A stretch of DNA of 64,000 nucleotides from Flavobacterium sp. MC2016-06 (GTDB taxonomy: Bacteria > Bacteroidota > Bacteroidia > Flavobacteriales > Flavobacteriaceae), in the NCBI RefSeq assembly GCF_009711165.2, contig NZ_WMID02000017.1, forward strand, positions 69,296 through 133,295, given 5' to 3'. Position numbers and translations under genes: made by a program. Below the pieces are notes generated by a model that was given only the letters and a program-made list of their open reading frames with translations, was not told the DNA's origin and did no database searches. This document shows positions 8,834 to 17,757 of this stretch, piece by piece (position 1 is the first letter of the stretch; each line of letters starts with the position of its first letter).

Positions 8834-10048
8834 TTAATTGTTTTTGATAGTTGGAAATTGAAGTTCAATAGCACTCTGATTATAACTGTGAGTTGCTTCT
8901 GCAAATTGTTTTTTAATATCAATTGCTTGATTTAAAAAACTGATATACGACCAATAACTCATATCGCCGTTGGCATAACTTTTTTGAGCCGTATTAATAA
9001 TCTGATCTGCGTACTGCAATCCTTCATTTTGGTAGTAATCTAAGGCTTTTTGCTGTTTTTCGAAGTTATTTTGCAACTCTATTTTCTGCAGACTGAATGC
9101 AAGTTTACTTTTATCATAAGCCAGCTTTGACTGTAAAATACTTATAGCAGAGGCTTGTACTTTTGCTGTATTTACACCGCCAAATAATGGAATTTGAAGT
9201 CCGGCTGTAAAACCTTGAAATAGAGATTCTGTGTTAATTGTCTGTGCAAAATAACCCAAACCTAATTTAGGAGTTCGTGCTGCTTTAAAAGTATTTTCCT
9301 CTTTTTCATACACCGAAATCTGCTGCTGGTAATAATCAGAAAGTAAACCTTCAACTCCAGAATTTGCAGATTCTTTGATAACGGAATATTGTAATGCTGT
9401 TTGCACATCTGGAACAATATTTTCTTCGGTTTGAATAAAAAATTGAAGCTGTTTCTGATAAATTGCTAAATCAAATTCTAATTGTTTCTTTTGAGTTTCA
9501 ATCTCTTTTACTTTTGCTTTAGCACTGATTACTTCTATGTTACCACTTTCACCTGTTTGAAAACGCAATTCAGCATTTTTAAGGAACTTGGTATAAATAT
9601 CGTTCAACTCCGAATTTAATTTCTGAATCGAAATTCCATACAAATATTGATAATACGCTAATGTCACCGCTTTCTCAATTTCATAAGATGATAATGCTTT
9701 TCGTTTTTCGGCCAGTTTCACCAATTCTTCCTGCAATTGTCTGTTGGCTTTAGTAATACTTCCTATCGGAAAAAATTGCTGAATAGAAATATTGTGATCA
9801 AAATCGACACTATTAAACTGTCCGCCTTGATATTGCACTTGTAATGCGTCTGGCTGAAAAGCTGCTTTTTTTAGCACGGTTTGTTTCTCTATTTCTTTAT
9901 CGGCAATTTTTAAATCAATGTTGTTTGATTTGGCAAGTTCTATTGCTTTTTCTAAAGATATTGTAGTTTGTGCTTGCAAAAAGGTTGTGACCAATAGAAA
10001 GGCACTTAACTGCAAAGCTCTTATGTTGATTTTATATAGTGTTTTCAT
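8834..10048 (-). CDS. TolC-family outer-membrane efflux protein (CzcC/CusC type)
   Basis: Outer-membrane channel of the tripartite metal pump, 404 residues. Start chosen at 10048 because it begins the signal peptide MKTLYKINIRALQLSAFLLV, cleaved after LQAQ; the ATG at 10069 only adds seven charged residues. After the signal come the typical ISLEKAIELAKSNNIDLK opening and two long helical segments, the usual TolC pattern. It sits between the pump and adaptor genes, one base before the adaptor start, so these two are probably translated together. In many Bacteroidota this domain is fused to the pump; here it is a separate gene. Confidence 0.92.
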   Translation of the reverse strand: MKTLYKINIRALQLSAFLLVTTFLQAQTTISLEKAIELAKSNNIDLKIADKEIEKQTVLKKAAFQPDALQVQYQGGQFNSVDFDHNISIQQFFPIGSITKANRQLQEELVKLAEKRKALSSYEIEKAVTLAYYQYLYGISIQKLNSELNDIYTKFLKNAELRFQTGESGNIEVISAKAKVKEIETQKKQLEFDLAIYQKQLQFFIQTEENIVPDVQTALQYSVIKESANSGVEGLLSDYYQQQISVYEKEENTFKAARTPKLGLGYFAQTINTESLFQGFTAGLQIPLFGGVNTAKVQASAISILQSKLAYDKSKLAFSLQKIELQNNFEKQQKALDYYQNEGLQYADQIINTAQKSYANGDMSYWSYISFLNQAIDIKKQFAEATHSYNQSAIELQFPTIKNN

Positions 10049-10063
10049 TTTTTTATTTTTTTG

Positions 10064-10152
10064 TTTCACGCAGATTTAAAAGGATTTAAGCAGATTAGCG
10101 CTGATTATTATTATCATTTTTTTTAAATTAAATCTTCTGAATCTGCGTGAAA
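10064..10152. repeat. Inverted repeat between pump and channel genes
   Basis: Perfect 13-bp arms TTTCACGCAGATT (10064-10076) and AATCTGCGTGAAA (10140-10152) enclose 63 bases with several GATTTAAGCAGATTA-like words. Similar CACGCAGATT words occur at 57124-57150 and 47901-48058. The repeat fills the whole gap between the two operon genes, so it would be transcribed as a long hairpin and could affect the ratio of pump to channel. Confidence 0.75.
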
Positions 10153-10154
10153 AA

Positions 10155-13100
10155 TTATTTTGCTTCTCGATTAAACTTTTCCAGCATTAAATACAAAATC
10201 GGCAAAACAATCAAGGTTAATAAAGTCGCCGAGAATAAACCGCCAATTACCACCGTTGCCAAAGGCTTCTGTACTTCTGCTCCGCCGCTTGTAGACAATG
10301 CCATTGGCAAGAATCCTAAAGACGCAACGGCGGCCGTCATTAAAACGGGACGTAATCTGGTTTTGGTTCCAATTAAAACTCTTTGCAGCGGATCTGTAAT
10401 TCCTTCTAATTTTAATTGATTGAAATACGAAATCAAAACAATTCCGTTTAAAACTGCAATTCCAAACAAAGCAATAAAACCAATTCCTGCCGAAATACTA
10501 AAAGGCATTCCACGCATCCATAGCGCAAATACACCACCAATTGCCGAAAGCGGAATTGCAGTAAATATCAAAGCCGCTTGTTTGAAACTATTAAAAGTGA
10601 CATACAAAAGCACTAAAATTAACCCCAAAGCAATTGGCAATGCTACCGAAAGTCTTTTGGTAGCTTCAACCAGATTTTCAAATTGTCCGCCGTATGTAAC
10701 ATAATAACCTGTTGGAAGTTTAAAATCCTTATCCAATTTTTGCTGAATTTCTTCTACAAGACTTTTTATATCACGACCACGTGCATTTAAACCAATCGTA
10801 ATACGGCGTTTTCCGTCTTCGCGACTTACTTGCACCGGACCTTGCTCATACTCTACTGTTGCCACTTGCGAAAGCGGTACCTGCTGTCCGTTTGGGAGCG
10901 GAATAAACAAATTACTTATATCCGTTATATCCGTACGATTGTCTTGATTCATTCTTACAACTACATCAAATCGTTTGCTTTGCTCGTAAATTTTTCCTGC
11001 ACTTACTCCCGCAAAAGACGAACGAATAATTTGGTTGATATCAGAAATATTCAAACCATACAAGGCAATTTTATTGTAATCGTATTTAATGGTGATTTGC
11101 GGAAGTCCTGTTACTTTATCGGCTTTTAAATCTCCGATTCCATCAATATTTTTAATTTTCGAAATCAGCTCTTTTGCTTTAGCATCTAAAATTTCTAAAT
11201 CATCACCAAAAATTTTAATTGCAATATCAGATCGGCTTCCCGTCATTAATTCGTTAAAACGCATTTGTATAGGCTGCGAAATCTCGATATTGACTCCGGG
11301 AATAATTTCCATTTCTTCTTTCATCGCATTGGCCAAATCTTCCCAATTGCGGTATTTGCCACTCCAATCTTTTTTATCTTTTAATACAATAATCAAATCG
11401 CCGCTTTCTATCGGCATCGGATCAGTGGGAATTTCACCACTTCCGATTTTAGTGACAATGGTTTTTATTTCTGGAAATTTATCTTTTAATATTTTCTCAA
11501 ATTTTGTAGTCGTTTCAACCATCTGCGTAAGCGAACTTCCTGTCATAATACTGGCATTAATCGCTAAATCTCCTTCTTCGATAGTCGGAATAAATTCGCC
11601 TCCCATTTGTTGGAAAATAAAAATGCTCAATGCAAATAATCCTAAAGCAATTCCTAAAACTATTTTCTTAAATGCCAATGCTTTCGTTAAAAAAGGGCGG
11701 TATTTATTTTCAAGCCAGGCAATCATTCTATCGCTGAAATTTTCTTTGTGTTGTGTTTTCTTTGATAAGAAAAGGGCACTCATCATTGGGACATAAGTAA
11801 GCGAAAGAATAAATGCACCAATTATGGCAAAACCAACTGTCATTGCCATTGGTTTAAACATTTTTCCTTCGGTGCCGATTAGAGCTAAAATTGGTAAGTA
11901 AACAATTAGAATAATGATTTCACCAAAAGCAGCGCTGTTTCTAATTTTTGAAGCCGAATTGTAAACTTCAACATCCATTTCTTGCTGCGATAACTCTTTT
12001 TTACTTTTAAGCTGCTGCAAATGGTGCATCGTGGCTTCGACAATAATAACGGCGCCATCTATAATGATTCCGAAATCTATTGCGCCTAAACTCATTAAAT
12101 TACCGCTTACGCCAAATGCATTCATCAGAATTACGGCAAAAAGCATAGCTAACGGAATTACTGAGGCTACAATTAATCCGGCACGAAGATTTCCTAGAAA
12201 TAATATCAATACAAAAATGACAATCAGCGCACCTTCTAATAAGTTTTTAGTAATGGTTCCTACTGCATTGTCTACCAGTTTTCCACGATCGATAAAAGCT
12301 TCGGCAACTACGCCTTCGGGAAGACTTTTATTAATTTGAACCATTCTTTCGTGAATACGATTAACGACTGCGCTCGAGTTTTCGCCTTTTAGCATTAAAA
12401 CTAATCCTGAAACAATTTCGCCTTTTCCGTCTTTTGTAGAGGCGCCGTAACGCAACGCAACACCTTCTCGAACTTCAGCAACATCGCGAACTAAAACAGG
12501 CGAACCATTTCGGTTTTTAACAACTACATTTCCAAGATCTTTTACTCCTTTTGCCATTCCGACACCGCGAATAAAATACGCGTACTGATCTTTTTCGATA
12601 TAAGCGCCACCTGTATTTTGATTGTTTTTTTCTAAGGCTTCAAAGATTTCTGTAATCGTAACGCCAAGACTATTTAGTGTATTTGGATTTACGGCAATTT
12701 CGTATTGTTTTAATTTTCCGCCCCAAGTACTTACTTCTGCAACACCTTTTAAGCCTTGCAGCTGCGGAATAATGATCCAATCTTGGATGCTTCTTAGTTT
12801 TACGGCATCATATTGTTTTTCGTAGCCTTTTTTGGCGTAAACATCGTATTGGTAAATTTCTCCTAAACCTGTGGTAATAGGTGCCAATTCTGGAGAACCT
12901 GCATATGCTGGAATGTTTTCTTCTGCTTGTTTTAAGCGCTGAAATATTTGTTCTCTTGCCCAATAAATATCAACATCATCCTGAAAAACAACTGTTACAA
13001 CCGATAATCCGAAGCGTGAAATGCTTCGAAGTTCTATAACATTAGGAACTGTTTTTACAGCTTGTTCTAATGGATAGGTTATTAACTGTTCTACTTCTTG

Positions 13101-13274
13101 ACTCGCCAAAGTTGGCGCGGTAGTGATAATCTGTACTTGATTGTTGGTAACATCTGGCAGTGCATCAAGTGGTAATTCTTTAAGCGAATAACTTCCGAAG
13201 GCAATTAACACCAATGTAAACAGTAGTATAAAGAACTTATTCTTTATACTAAATTGTATAATTTTATCTAACAT
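10155..13274 (-). CDS. Heavy-metal RND efflux pump (CzcA/CusA family)
   Basis: A 1039-residue proton-driven inner-membrane pump, the usual full length for the family. Proton-relay acids in the fourth membrane segment are Asp400, Asp406 and Glu413 (DFGIIIDGAVIIVE), matching the arrangement known for CzcA-type pumps. Other family blocks are the N-terminal helix MLDKIIQFSIKNKFFILLF, LPDVTNNQVQI near residue 40, and GIAVLNGIVLISYFNQL near the end. With the adaptor, the TolC-type channel, the P-ATPase and the DUF6660 gene it makes a full metal-resistance operon. Zn/Cd/Co is the likely range, from the DFG...DGAVI signature and the Zn/Cd-type ATPase; Cu/Ag is less likely. Confidence 0.95.
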   Translation of the reverse strand: MLDKIIQFSIKNKFFILLFTLVLIAFGSYSLKELPLDALPDVTNNQVQIITTAPTLASQEVEQLITYPLEQAVKTVPNVIELRSISRFGLSVVTVVFQDDVDIYWAREQIFQRLKQAEENIPAYAGSPELAPITTGLGEIYQYDVYAKKGYEKQYDAVKLRSIQDWIIIPQLQGLKGVAEVSTWGGKLKQYEIAVNPNTLNSLGVTITEIFEALEKNNQNTGGAYIEKDQYAYFIRGVGMAKGVKDLGNVVVKNRNGSPVLVRDVAEVREGVALRYGASTKDGKGEIVSGLVLMLKGENSSAVVNRIHERMVQINKSLPEGVVAEAFIDRGKLVDNAVGTITKNLLEGALIVIFVLILFLGNLRAGLIVASVIPLAMLFAVILMNAFGVSGNLMSLGAIDFGIIIDGAVIIVEATMHHLQQLKSKKELSQQEMDVEVYNSASKIRNSAAFGEIIILIVYLPILALIGTEGKMFKPMAMTVGFAIIGAFILSLTYVPMMSALFLSKKTQHKENFSDRMIAWLENKYRPFLTKALAFKKIVLGIALGLFALSIFIFQQMGGEFIPTIEEGDLAINASIMTGSSLTQMVETTTKFEKILKDKFPEIKTIVTKIGSGEIPTDPMPIESGDLIIVLKDKKDWSGKYRNWEDLANAMKEEMEIIPGVNIEISQPIQMRFNELMTGSRSDIAIKIFGDDLEILDAKAKELISKIKNIDGIGDLKADKVTGLPQITIKYDYNKIALYGLNISDINQIIRSSFAGVSAGKIYEQSKRFDVVVRMNQDNRTDITDISNLFIPLPNGQQVPLSQVATVEYEQGPVQVSREDGKRRITIGLNARGRDIKSLVEEIQQKLDKDFKLPTGYYVTYGGQFENLVEATKRLSVALPIALGLILVLLYVTFNSFKQAALIFTAIPLSAIGGVFALWMRGMPFSISAGIGFIALFGIAVLNGIVLISYFNQLKLEGITDPLQRVLIGTKTRLRPVLMTAAVASLGFLPMALSTSGGAEVQKPLATVVIGGLFSATLLTLIVLPILYLMLEKFNREAK

Positions 13275-13325
13275 TTTGAGATATAATGAAATGAGAAATA
13301 AGACAATTTCTTGTCTGTCTAAATT

Positions 13326-13366
13326 TGTGGAAAGTCCACAACTCTCTAACCCAAATATTATTTGGG
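13326..13366. promoter_or_regulatory. Two small hairpins between the DUF6660 and pump genes
   Basis: TGTGGAAAGTCCACA (13326-13340) and CCCAAATATTATTTGGG (13350-13366) are each self-complementary. They lie in the 97-base gap between the DUF6660 gene and the pump gene, and neither is followed by a T-run on the minus strand. They could mark mRNA processing or stability sites that let the small gene be expressed at a different level. This role is inference. Confidence 0.5.
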
Positions 13367-13371
13367 CATCA

Positions 13372-13692
13372 TTATGCTATCTGTGGCGGCTGCCAGATAC
13401 TTCCGTAGAAATTGGAAATAAAAACTGACTTGTAATCGGGCACTGCAACCGAAATTGCATTGTAAACTATTGGAAAATTGTAACTAATTGAAGATTGATA
13501 ACTCAAAATCTGTGCTCCGCAGCAGTTGCAGGCGCAGAAAGGAGAACATAAATCATTGTCTTTATCGTGTGAATGTGATTCTGAAGAAAACTGGGCAGTT
13601 TGGTGTACAATACTATTTACTTCCATATCTGCGCAGGGCATATTTGAAAGTGCTATTAAATAAATTGATAATATGATTGTTATCCATTTCAC
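13372..13692 (-). CDS. DUF6660-type small Cys/His protein heading the metal operon
   Basis: A 106-residue protein of the kind found before RND metal pumps in Bacteroidota (DUF6660). The start is GTG at 13692, giving a signal-like leader (KWITIILSIYLIALS). The mature part holds HSHDKD and a dense CSPFCACNCCG cluster, a good candidate site for Zn, Cd or Cu. It is probably exported and may sense or sequester metal for the pump. A TAnnTTTG box ends only five bases before the GTG, so the mRNA may be nearly leaderless. The family call comes from pattern and context, not from a search. Confidence 0.8.
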   Translation of the reverse strand: MKWITIILSIYLIALSNMPCADMEVNSIVHQTAQFSSESHSHDKDNDLCSPFCACNCCGAQILSYQSSISYNFPIVYNAISVAVPDYKSVFISNFYGSIWQPPQIA

Positions 13693-13697
13693 AAGTA

Positions 13698-13705
13698 CAA
13701 AAATA
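13698..13705 (-). promoter_or_regulatory. Candidate -7 box of the metal operon
   Basis: On the minus strand this reads TATTTTTG, a full match to the Bacteroidota -7 consensus TAnnTTTG, and is followed by TACTT and the GTG start. No clear TTG (-33) was found at the usual distance, so the promoter call rests on the -7 box and its position. Confidence 0.5.
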
Positions 13706-14063
13706 GATTTTAATTTTTTAGAAAATAATCTTTAACGTTTTTTTATTTAACTATTAGCCACTCGTGAAATATTTTTTGCAAAAAAAATTATTTCAATAAT
13801 AACAAAATAATTCATAACCATTTTCCTATATTGTTTTTCGTAAATATTTCATTATAAATAAATTATATAAAATATTTTTTTACTTAAAAGAAATTTTATT
13901 TAACTTTAACAATAATTAACATATATTTTAAATTTAATAATTTGTAGGAATTAAACTAATAAAAAATATATTTACAAAAAGAACTTACGTAAATATAGCA
14001 GGAATACCTTAATATATTTTTTTACACAGGTTCTATTAACTAACATTATAAATCCTAAAGTCA
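13706..14063. other. Divergent intergenic region, no gene seen
   Basis: Very AT-rich stretch between the metal operon and the outer-membrane protein gene. The only element I would point to is a possible plus-strand promoter, TTG at 13942-13944 and TATATTTA at 13967-13974 (one mismatch to TAnnTTTG, 22-base spacer), about 90 bases before the gene at 14064. No ORF or RNA gene is evident. Confidence 0.5.
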
Positions 14064-15185
14064 ATGAAATGTAATAATTTAATATTCGCCACTTTATTAT
14101 TTTTTAGTTTACAAATGTTCGGCCAAGTCTATACTGATAAAGTAGTAGGAGAAAAAAATGCCGAACTAAAAGATAGTTTAAAAGTTGCAGATTACCCTTA
14201 TGCACTGCCAATATGGGGTAAAAAAGTAGCTCAAAAAGGGTATAAACTTCCTTATTCTGCAGGACTTTCAGTAAATTATTTCTGGCAGGATTCAGACATC
14301 ACAATCAATGATTTACAAGTAGGTTTTAACAACGCTCCGATGTATAATTTGGATGAGATTGTACGATTTGATAAATCTTCTGTTGAAGCTAGTTCGGTTA
14401 CGATTAGACCTGATATTTGGCTGCTTCCTTTTTTAAATATTTATGGAATTTTTGGTAAAGCCAGCACTGCTACTAAAATTAATGCTGGTATTTGGATTCC
14501 CGATGCTGACAATAACTGGTCGCAAGTGGCAAGTTTTAGCACAAAAGCTAATTTTAATGCTACAACTTTTGGACTTGGTATGACGCCTACTATTGGTATT
14601 GGCGGAGGCTGGCTGGCTCTTGATATGAATATGGCCTGGACAGATATCAGCTCTCTAGACAAACCTGCTTTTTCGTATATTTTTGGTCCTCGATTGGGTA
14701 AAACTTTCAAGCTGAATAAAGCTGAAAAAAATATAGCAGTCTGGGTTGGTGCTTTTAGGGTACATATTTCTGGAGATACTAATGGTAATCTGCCTTTGTC
14801 TAACTTTATAGATCTAGATGGTGTACAAACTAAAGTGGATAACGGACTTGCTAAAGTTGATGAAAACCAAACTAAAGTAGATACATGGTGGGATGGTTTG
14901 ACACCTTCTCAACAAAAAAATCCTGCAAATGTAGCAAAGCATAATACTGCCAATCGTGCGCTTGAAGGTGCAGGAACTTTTTTATCTACACTAGATGGAG
15001 CGCTTAGTACGGCAGATTCTTCAACTGTGCAATATTCACTGCAAAAAGCACCAAAAGACATGTGGAATTTCATTGTAGGAACTCAATATCAATACAATAA
15101 ACACATTATGTTTAGATTAGAAGCTGGCTTTTTAGGAAGTCGTACGCAAGCGTTATGTGGTCTTCAATATCGTTTTGGACTTTAA
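14064..15185 (+). CDS. Outer-membrane barrel protein of unknown function
   Basis: A 373-residue exported protein with signal peptide MKCNNLIFATLLFFSLQMFG (cut near residue 20) and alternating hydrophobic/polar strands typical of an outer-membrane beta-barrel, ending RLEAGFLGSRTQALCGLQYRFGL with the usual terminal aromatic/hydrophobic pattern. Between about 255 and 310 there is a Lys/Asp/Thr-rich insert in which TKVD is repeated three times (QTKVDNG, QTKVDTW and a variant AKVDENQ), probably a surface or periplasmic loop. Its stop is 10 bases before the next barrel gene, so the two are co-transcribed. No specific family recognised. Confidence 0.75.
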   Translation: MKCNNLIFATLLFFSLQMFGQVYTDKVVGEKNAELKDSLKVADYPYALPIWGKKVAQKGYKLPYSAGLSVNYFWQDSDITINDLQVGFNNAPMYNLDEIVRFDKSSVEASSVTIRPDIWLLPFLNIYGIFGKASTATKINAGIWIPDADNNWSQVASFSTKANFNATTFGLGMTPTIGIGGGWLALDMNMAWTDISSLDKPAFSYIFGPRLGKTFKLNKAEKNIAVWVGAFRVHISGDTNGNLPLSNFIDLDGVQTKVDNGLAKVDENQTKVDTWWDGLTPSQQKNPANVAKHNTANRALEGAGTFLSTLDGALSTADSSTVQYSLQKAPKDMWNFIVGTQYQYNKHIMFRLEAGFLGSRTQALCGLQYRFGL

Positions 15186-15195
15186 TATAAAATAT

Positions 15196-15960
15196 ATGAA
15201 AAAGACTTTATTGGTACTTTTAATGCTTTTCTGCATCGTTCCCGTACAATCTCAGGTTTTAATTTCTTTGATTTTTGGAGATAAACTTAATTCTCCATTT
15301 CTGGAATTTGGATTAGAAGGCGGTGCTAATTTTTCGAGTATTTCTAATCAGGAATCTTCGGGAACTAATGTGGGTTTTAATCTTGGTTTTTATTTTGATA
15401 TTAGATCAAAACAAAATCCTGCTTGGATGATTAATACTGGCGTTATTGTAAAATCTCCTATGGGAGCGCATCATATTCCTGTTTATTCTTTAAATGATGA
15501 AGGTTTAGACCAAACCTTTGCTGGAGGAACTGTAGACCGAGAAATACGTTATTTTAATGTTCCTATTTTAATTAAATATCAGTTTAAAAATAATATTTAT
15601 GTAAAAGCTGGACCTCAGTTTGGTTTATTGGCTACGGCTTTTGATAAATTTTCGAAAGACATTGACAAAGACGATGTTGTTTATAAAAAAACAATTAGAG
15701 ATCAGATTCATGTTATTGATGCTGGAGTTGCTGCAGGCATAGGATATCATTTGAATGTTGGAAACGGACTAAACATTACATTGCAATATTATTATGGTTT
15801 AGTGCCTTTACTAAAAGGTGATGACAGCCCTACGCAATACAATAGATCTCTTTATTTAACTGCAGGAATACCTATTGGAAGAGGAAAAGCAGCACAAAAA
15901 AAAGCAGCGAAAGAAGAAGAATTAAATAAAATTCCACTTCCTGAGGATGGAAAATCTTAG
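15196..15960 (+). CDS. Porin-like outer-membrane protein (beta-barrel family)
   Basis: 254 residues, start at 15196, ten bases after the previous stop; an ATG at 15157 lies inside the upstream gene. Signal peptide MKKTLLVLLMLFCIVPVQSQ. Blocks such as FGLEGGANFSSISNQ, NTGVIVKSPMGAHHIP, YFNVPILIKYQFKNNIYVKAGPQFG and the AAGIGYHLNVGNGLNITLQYYYGL strand match the outer-membrane barrel family common in Bacteroidota (PF13568 type). The C-terminus carries an unusual Lys/Ala/Glu-rich tail after the last strand (about residues 230-254). The function is unknown; pairing with the preceding barrel suggests a shared envelope role. Confidence 0.8.
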   Translation: MKKTLLVLLMLFCIVPVQSQVLISLIFGDKLNSPFLEFGLEGGANFSSISNQESSGTNVGFNLGFYFDIRSKQNPAWMINTGVIVKSPMGAHHIPVYSLNDEGLDQTFAGGTVDREIRYFNVPILIKYQFKNNIYVKAGPQFGLLATAFDKFSKDIDKDDVVYKKTIRDQIHVIDAGVAAGIGYHLNVGNGLNITLQYYYGLVPLLKGDDSPTQYNRSLYLTAGIPIGRGKAAQKKAAKEEELNKIPLPEDGKS

Positions 15961-15980
15961 TTTTTTGATGGAGAGAAGTG

Positions 15981-16577
15981 CTATAACTCTTCCGTTTTAT
16001 TGATTTTGAGAATAAACTCGAGCATTTCCTCCATATTTAGAATAAAATCTGGCGTGGTGTTTAAAATAGCATTATTGGGCATAAAAGGCATTTCTGCAGA
16101 AAGCGGATTCTGAACTACGATTGTACCTCCAGAAGCCTGAATTGCTTTTAAGCCTAAAGTTCCATCTGTATTAGAACCCGACAATAAAATTCCGACCAAA
16201 GAACTTCCGTAGATTTCTGCCGCCGATTCAAAAGAAACATCTATACTAGGTCTGCTGTAATTTACTTTTTCGGAAGTGTCTAAAGAAAGGGTTTCGTCTT
16301 TTTCAAATAACAAATGATAATTAGACGGCGCAACATAAATAAAACCTGGTAGAAGAGGTACTTTATCTTCAACAGGTTTTACTTGTAGTTTTGATCTTAT
16401 ACTGAGAAGATCTTCTAAAGTCTGCTCGTCTGAGCTTTTTCTGTGCACTATAATTACAATTGCAAAAGAATTTGCTTCATATATCTCTGGCAATAGCTGC
16501 AATAAAGCAGAAAGGCTTCCTGCCGAACCACCAATTATAACAACTTTACAGTCTGAAATTATTTTATTTTTCTCCAT
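15981..16577 (-). CDS. cheB: CheB-type protein methylesterase domain (no receiver)
   Basis: 198 residues forming only the catalytic CheB domain, which removes methyl groups from glutamates. The Ser-His-Asp triad is visible: Ser18 in IGGSAGS, His45 in IVHRKS and Asp138 in GSNTDG. The N-terminal receiver found in chemotaxis CheB is absent, so activity is not set by direct phosphorylation. The gene overlaps cheR by 19 bases and is the last of the signalling operon, with no chemoreceptor, CheA or CheW in view. A substrate other than a chemoreceptor is therefore likely, perhaps the coiled-coil of the neighbouring hybrid kinase (inference). Confidence 0.9.
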   Translation of the reverse strand: MEKNKIISDCKVVIIGGSAGSLSALLQLLPEIYEANSFAIVIIVHRKSSDEQTLEDLLSIRSKLQVKPVEDKVPLLPGFIYVAPSNYHLLFEKDETLSLDTSEKVNYSRPSIDVSFESAAEIYGSSLVGILLSGSNTDGTLGLKAIQASGGTIVVQNPLSAEMPFMPNNAILNTTPDFILNMEEMLEFILKINKTEEL

Positions 16578-17368
16578 ATTTTCTCTTTATCAAACTGTTT
16601 GTATTTGCTTTGAGATATAGAATATTTTATAGTCTCTTTTGTTCCTAATGCTAAAAATCCTAAAATAGCCAAACTGTCATCAAATAAATTGATTACTCGC
16701 TTTTGCAGATTATTATCAAAATAGATTAAAACATTACGGCATAAAATCAAATCAAATTCGTTAAATGAAGTGTCTGAAACTAAATTATGCTGTGAAAAAA
16801 CCATTTTTTCGGCCAAATCTTCATTAAATTTTGCAAAACCATAATTGGCAATATAATAATTTGAAAAGTCTTCCTGCCCGCCAGAATCACGATAATTATC
16901 GGCATAATCTTTTATCATCCGCAGCGGAAAAATTCCATTTTTTGCCGTTTCTAAAACTACAGAATTGATATCTGTACCATAAATTAAGGCTTTGTGCAAT
17001 AATCCAGCTTCTTTTAATAAAATAGCCATAGAATATACTTCTTCGCCCGTAGAGCAACCTGCGTGCCATATACGAATGAAGGGTTTTGTGCCTAATAATG
17101 GTAAAATATCTTTTCTAAGAACGGTGTAAAAAGAAGGATCTCGAAACATCTCGGTCACATTGACTGTGATTTCGTCAATCATTCTTTTATAATATTCTGG
17201 ATCTGTTCTAACTCTTGAAAGAAATTCATGAAAATGGGTAAAACCGTCTAAATTAAAAACTCTATTTACGCGTCTTTTTAATGAAGCTCTAGAATAATTT
17301 CCAAAGTCAAAGCCGTAATATTCGTAAACATCATTTATAAGAGTCTCTAATTCAATATCTTCAATCAT
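16559..17368 (-). CDS. cheR: CheR-type protein methyltransferase
   Basis: 269 residues, SAM-dependent glutamate methyltransferase fold. The N-terminal helical CheR domain (YEYYGFDFGNYSRASLKRRV, FLSRVRTDPEYYKRMIDEIT) is followed by TEMFRDPSFY, the SAM-binding AGCSTGEEVYSMA block and LILCRNVLIYFD. The TPR region carried by some CheR proteins is missing. It overlaps cheB by 19 bases and follows the lone receiver gene by seven bases. The full conserved core suggests an active enzyme. The target is unknown because no methyl-accepting protein is encoded nearby. Confidence 0.93.
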   Translation of the reverse strand: MIEDIELETLINDVYEYYGFDFGNYSRASLKRRVNRVFNLDGFTHFHEFLSRVRTDPEYYKRMIDEITVNVTEMFRDPSFYTVLRKDILPLLGTKPFIRIWHAGCSTGEEVYSMAILLKEAGLLHKALIYGTDINSVVLETAKNGIFPLRMIKDYADNYRDSGGQEDFSNYYIANYGFAKFNEDLAEKMVFSQHNLVSDTSFNEFDLILCRNVLIYFDNNLQKRVINLFDDSLAILGFLALGTKETIKYSISQSKYKQFDKEKIWRKIK

Positions 17369-17375
17369 AATTCAT

Positions 17376-17741
17376 TTAAATTTCACGCAGCGTTTGAAGT
17401 AGTTTATCAACATCTACTGGTTTAGAAATATAAGCATCTGCCCCAGCCTCTAAACATTTTTCTTTATCACCAGTCATTGCCTGCGCAGTTACTGCAATAA
17501 CAAATGTTGATTCTCTCGACGGAATTTCTTTTATTAATGGTATTGCATCATACCCGTCCATATCGGGCATCATCATATCTATTAAAACAGCATCTATGTG
17601 TACATCTGTGCCTAATAATTTTAGTGCTTCTTCGGCACTTAAGCAAGACATACAGTCAAATGATTTAGCACGCAAAGTGTTTTCTAAAGCAAAAATATTC
17701 CTAGAATCATCATCAATTATCAAAAGTCTTTTTTTATCCAT
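17376..17741 (-). CDS. Single-domain response regulator
   Basis: 121-residue CheY-like receiver with no output domain. Start chosen at 17741 (MDKKRLLIIDDD); the ATG at 17771 would overlap the kinase gene and add a polar tail. The acidic pocket is Asp10-Asp11-Asp12, the phosphorylation site is Asp55 in LIDMMMPD, and the conserved Thr and Lys are in AVTAQ and SKPVD. It is strikingly close to the third receiver of the adjacent hybrid kinase (shared AVTA-AMTGD-EKC-AGA and KPVDVD-LL blocks), so it probably arose by duplication and may compete with or relay from that domain. Confidence 0.93.
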   Translation of the reverse strand: MDKKRLLIIDDDSRNIFALENTLRAKSFDCMSCLSAEEALKLLGTDVHIDAVLIDMMMPDMDGYDAIPLIKEIPSRESTFVIAVTAQAMTGDKEKCLEAGADAYISKPVDVDKLLQTLREI

Positions 17742-17757
17742 AAATATTTCTTTAAAA

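Noticed and set aside
11089..11796. A 235-codon plus-strand frame inside the metal pump gene.
   Set aside because: It is antisense to a strongly conserved pump sequence and has no signal or motif of its own.
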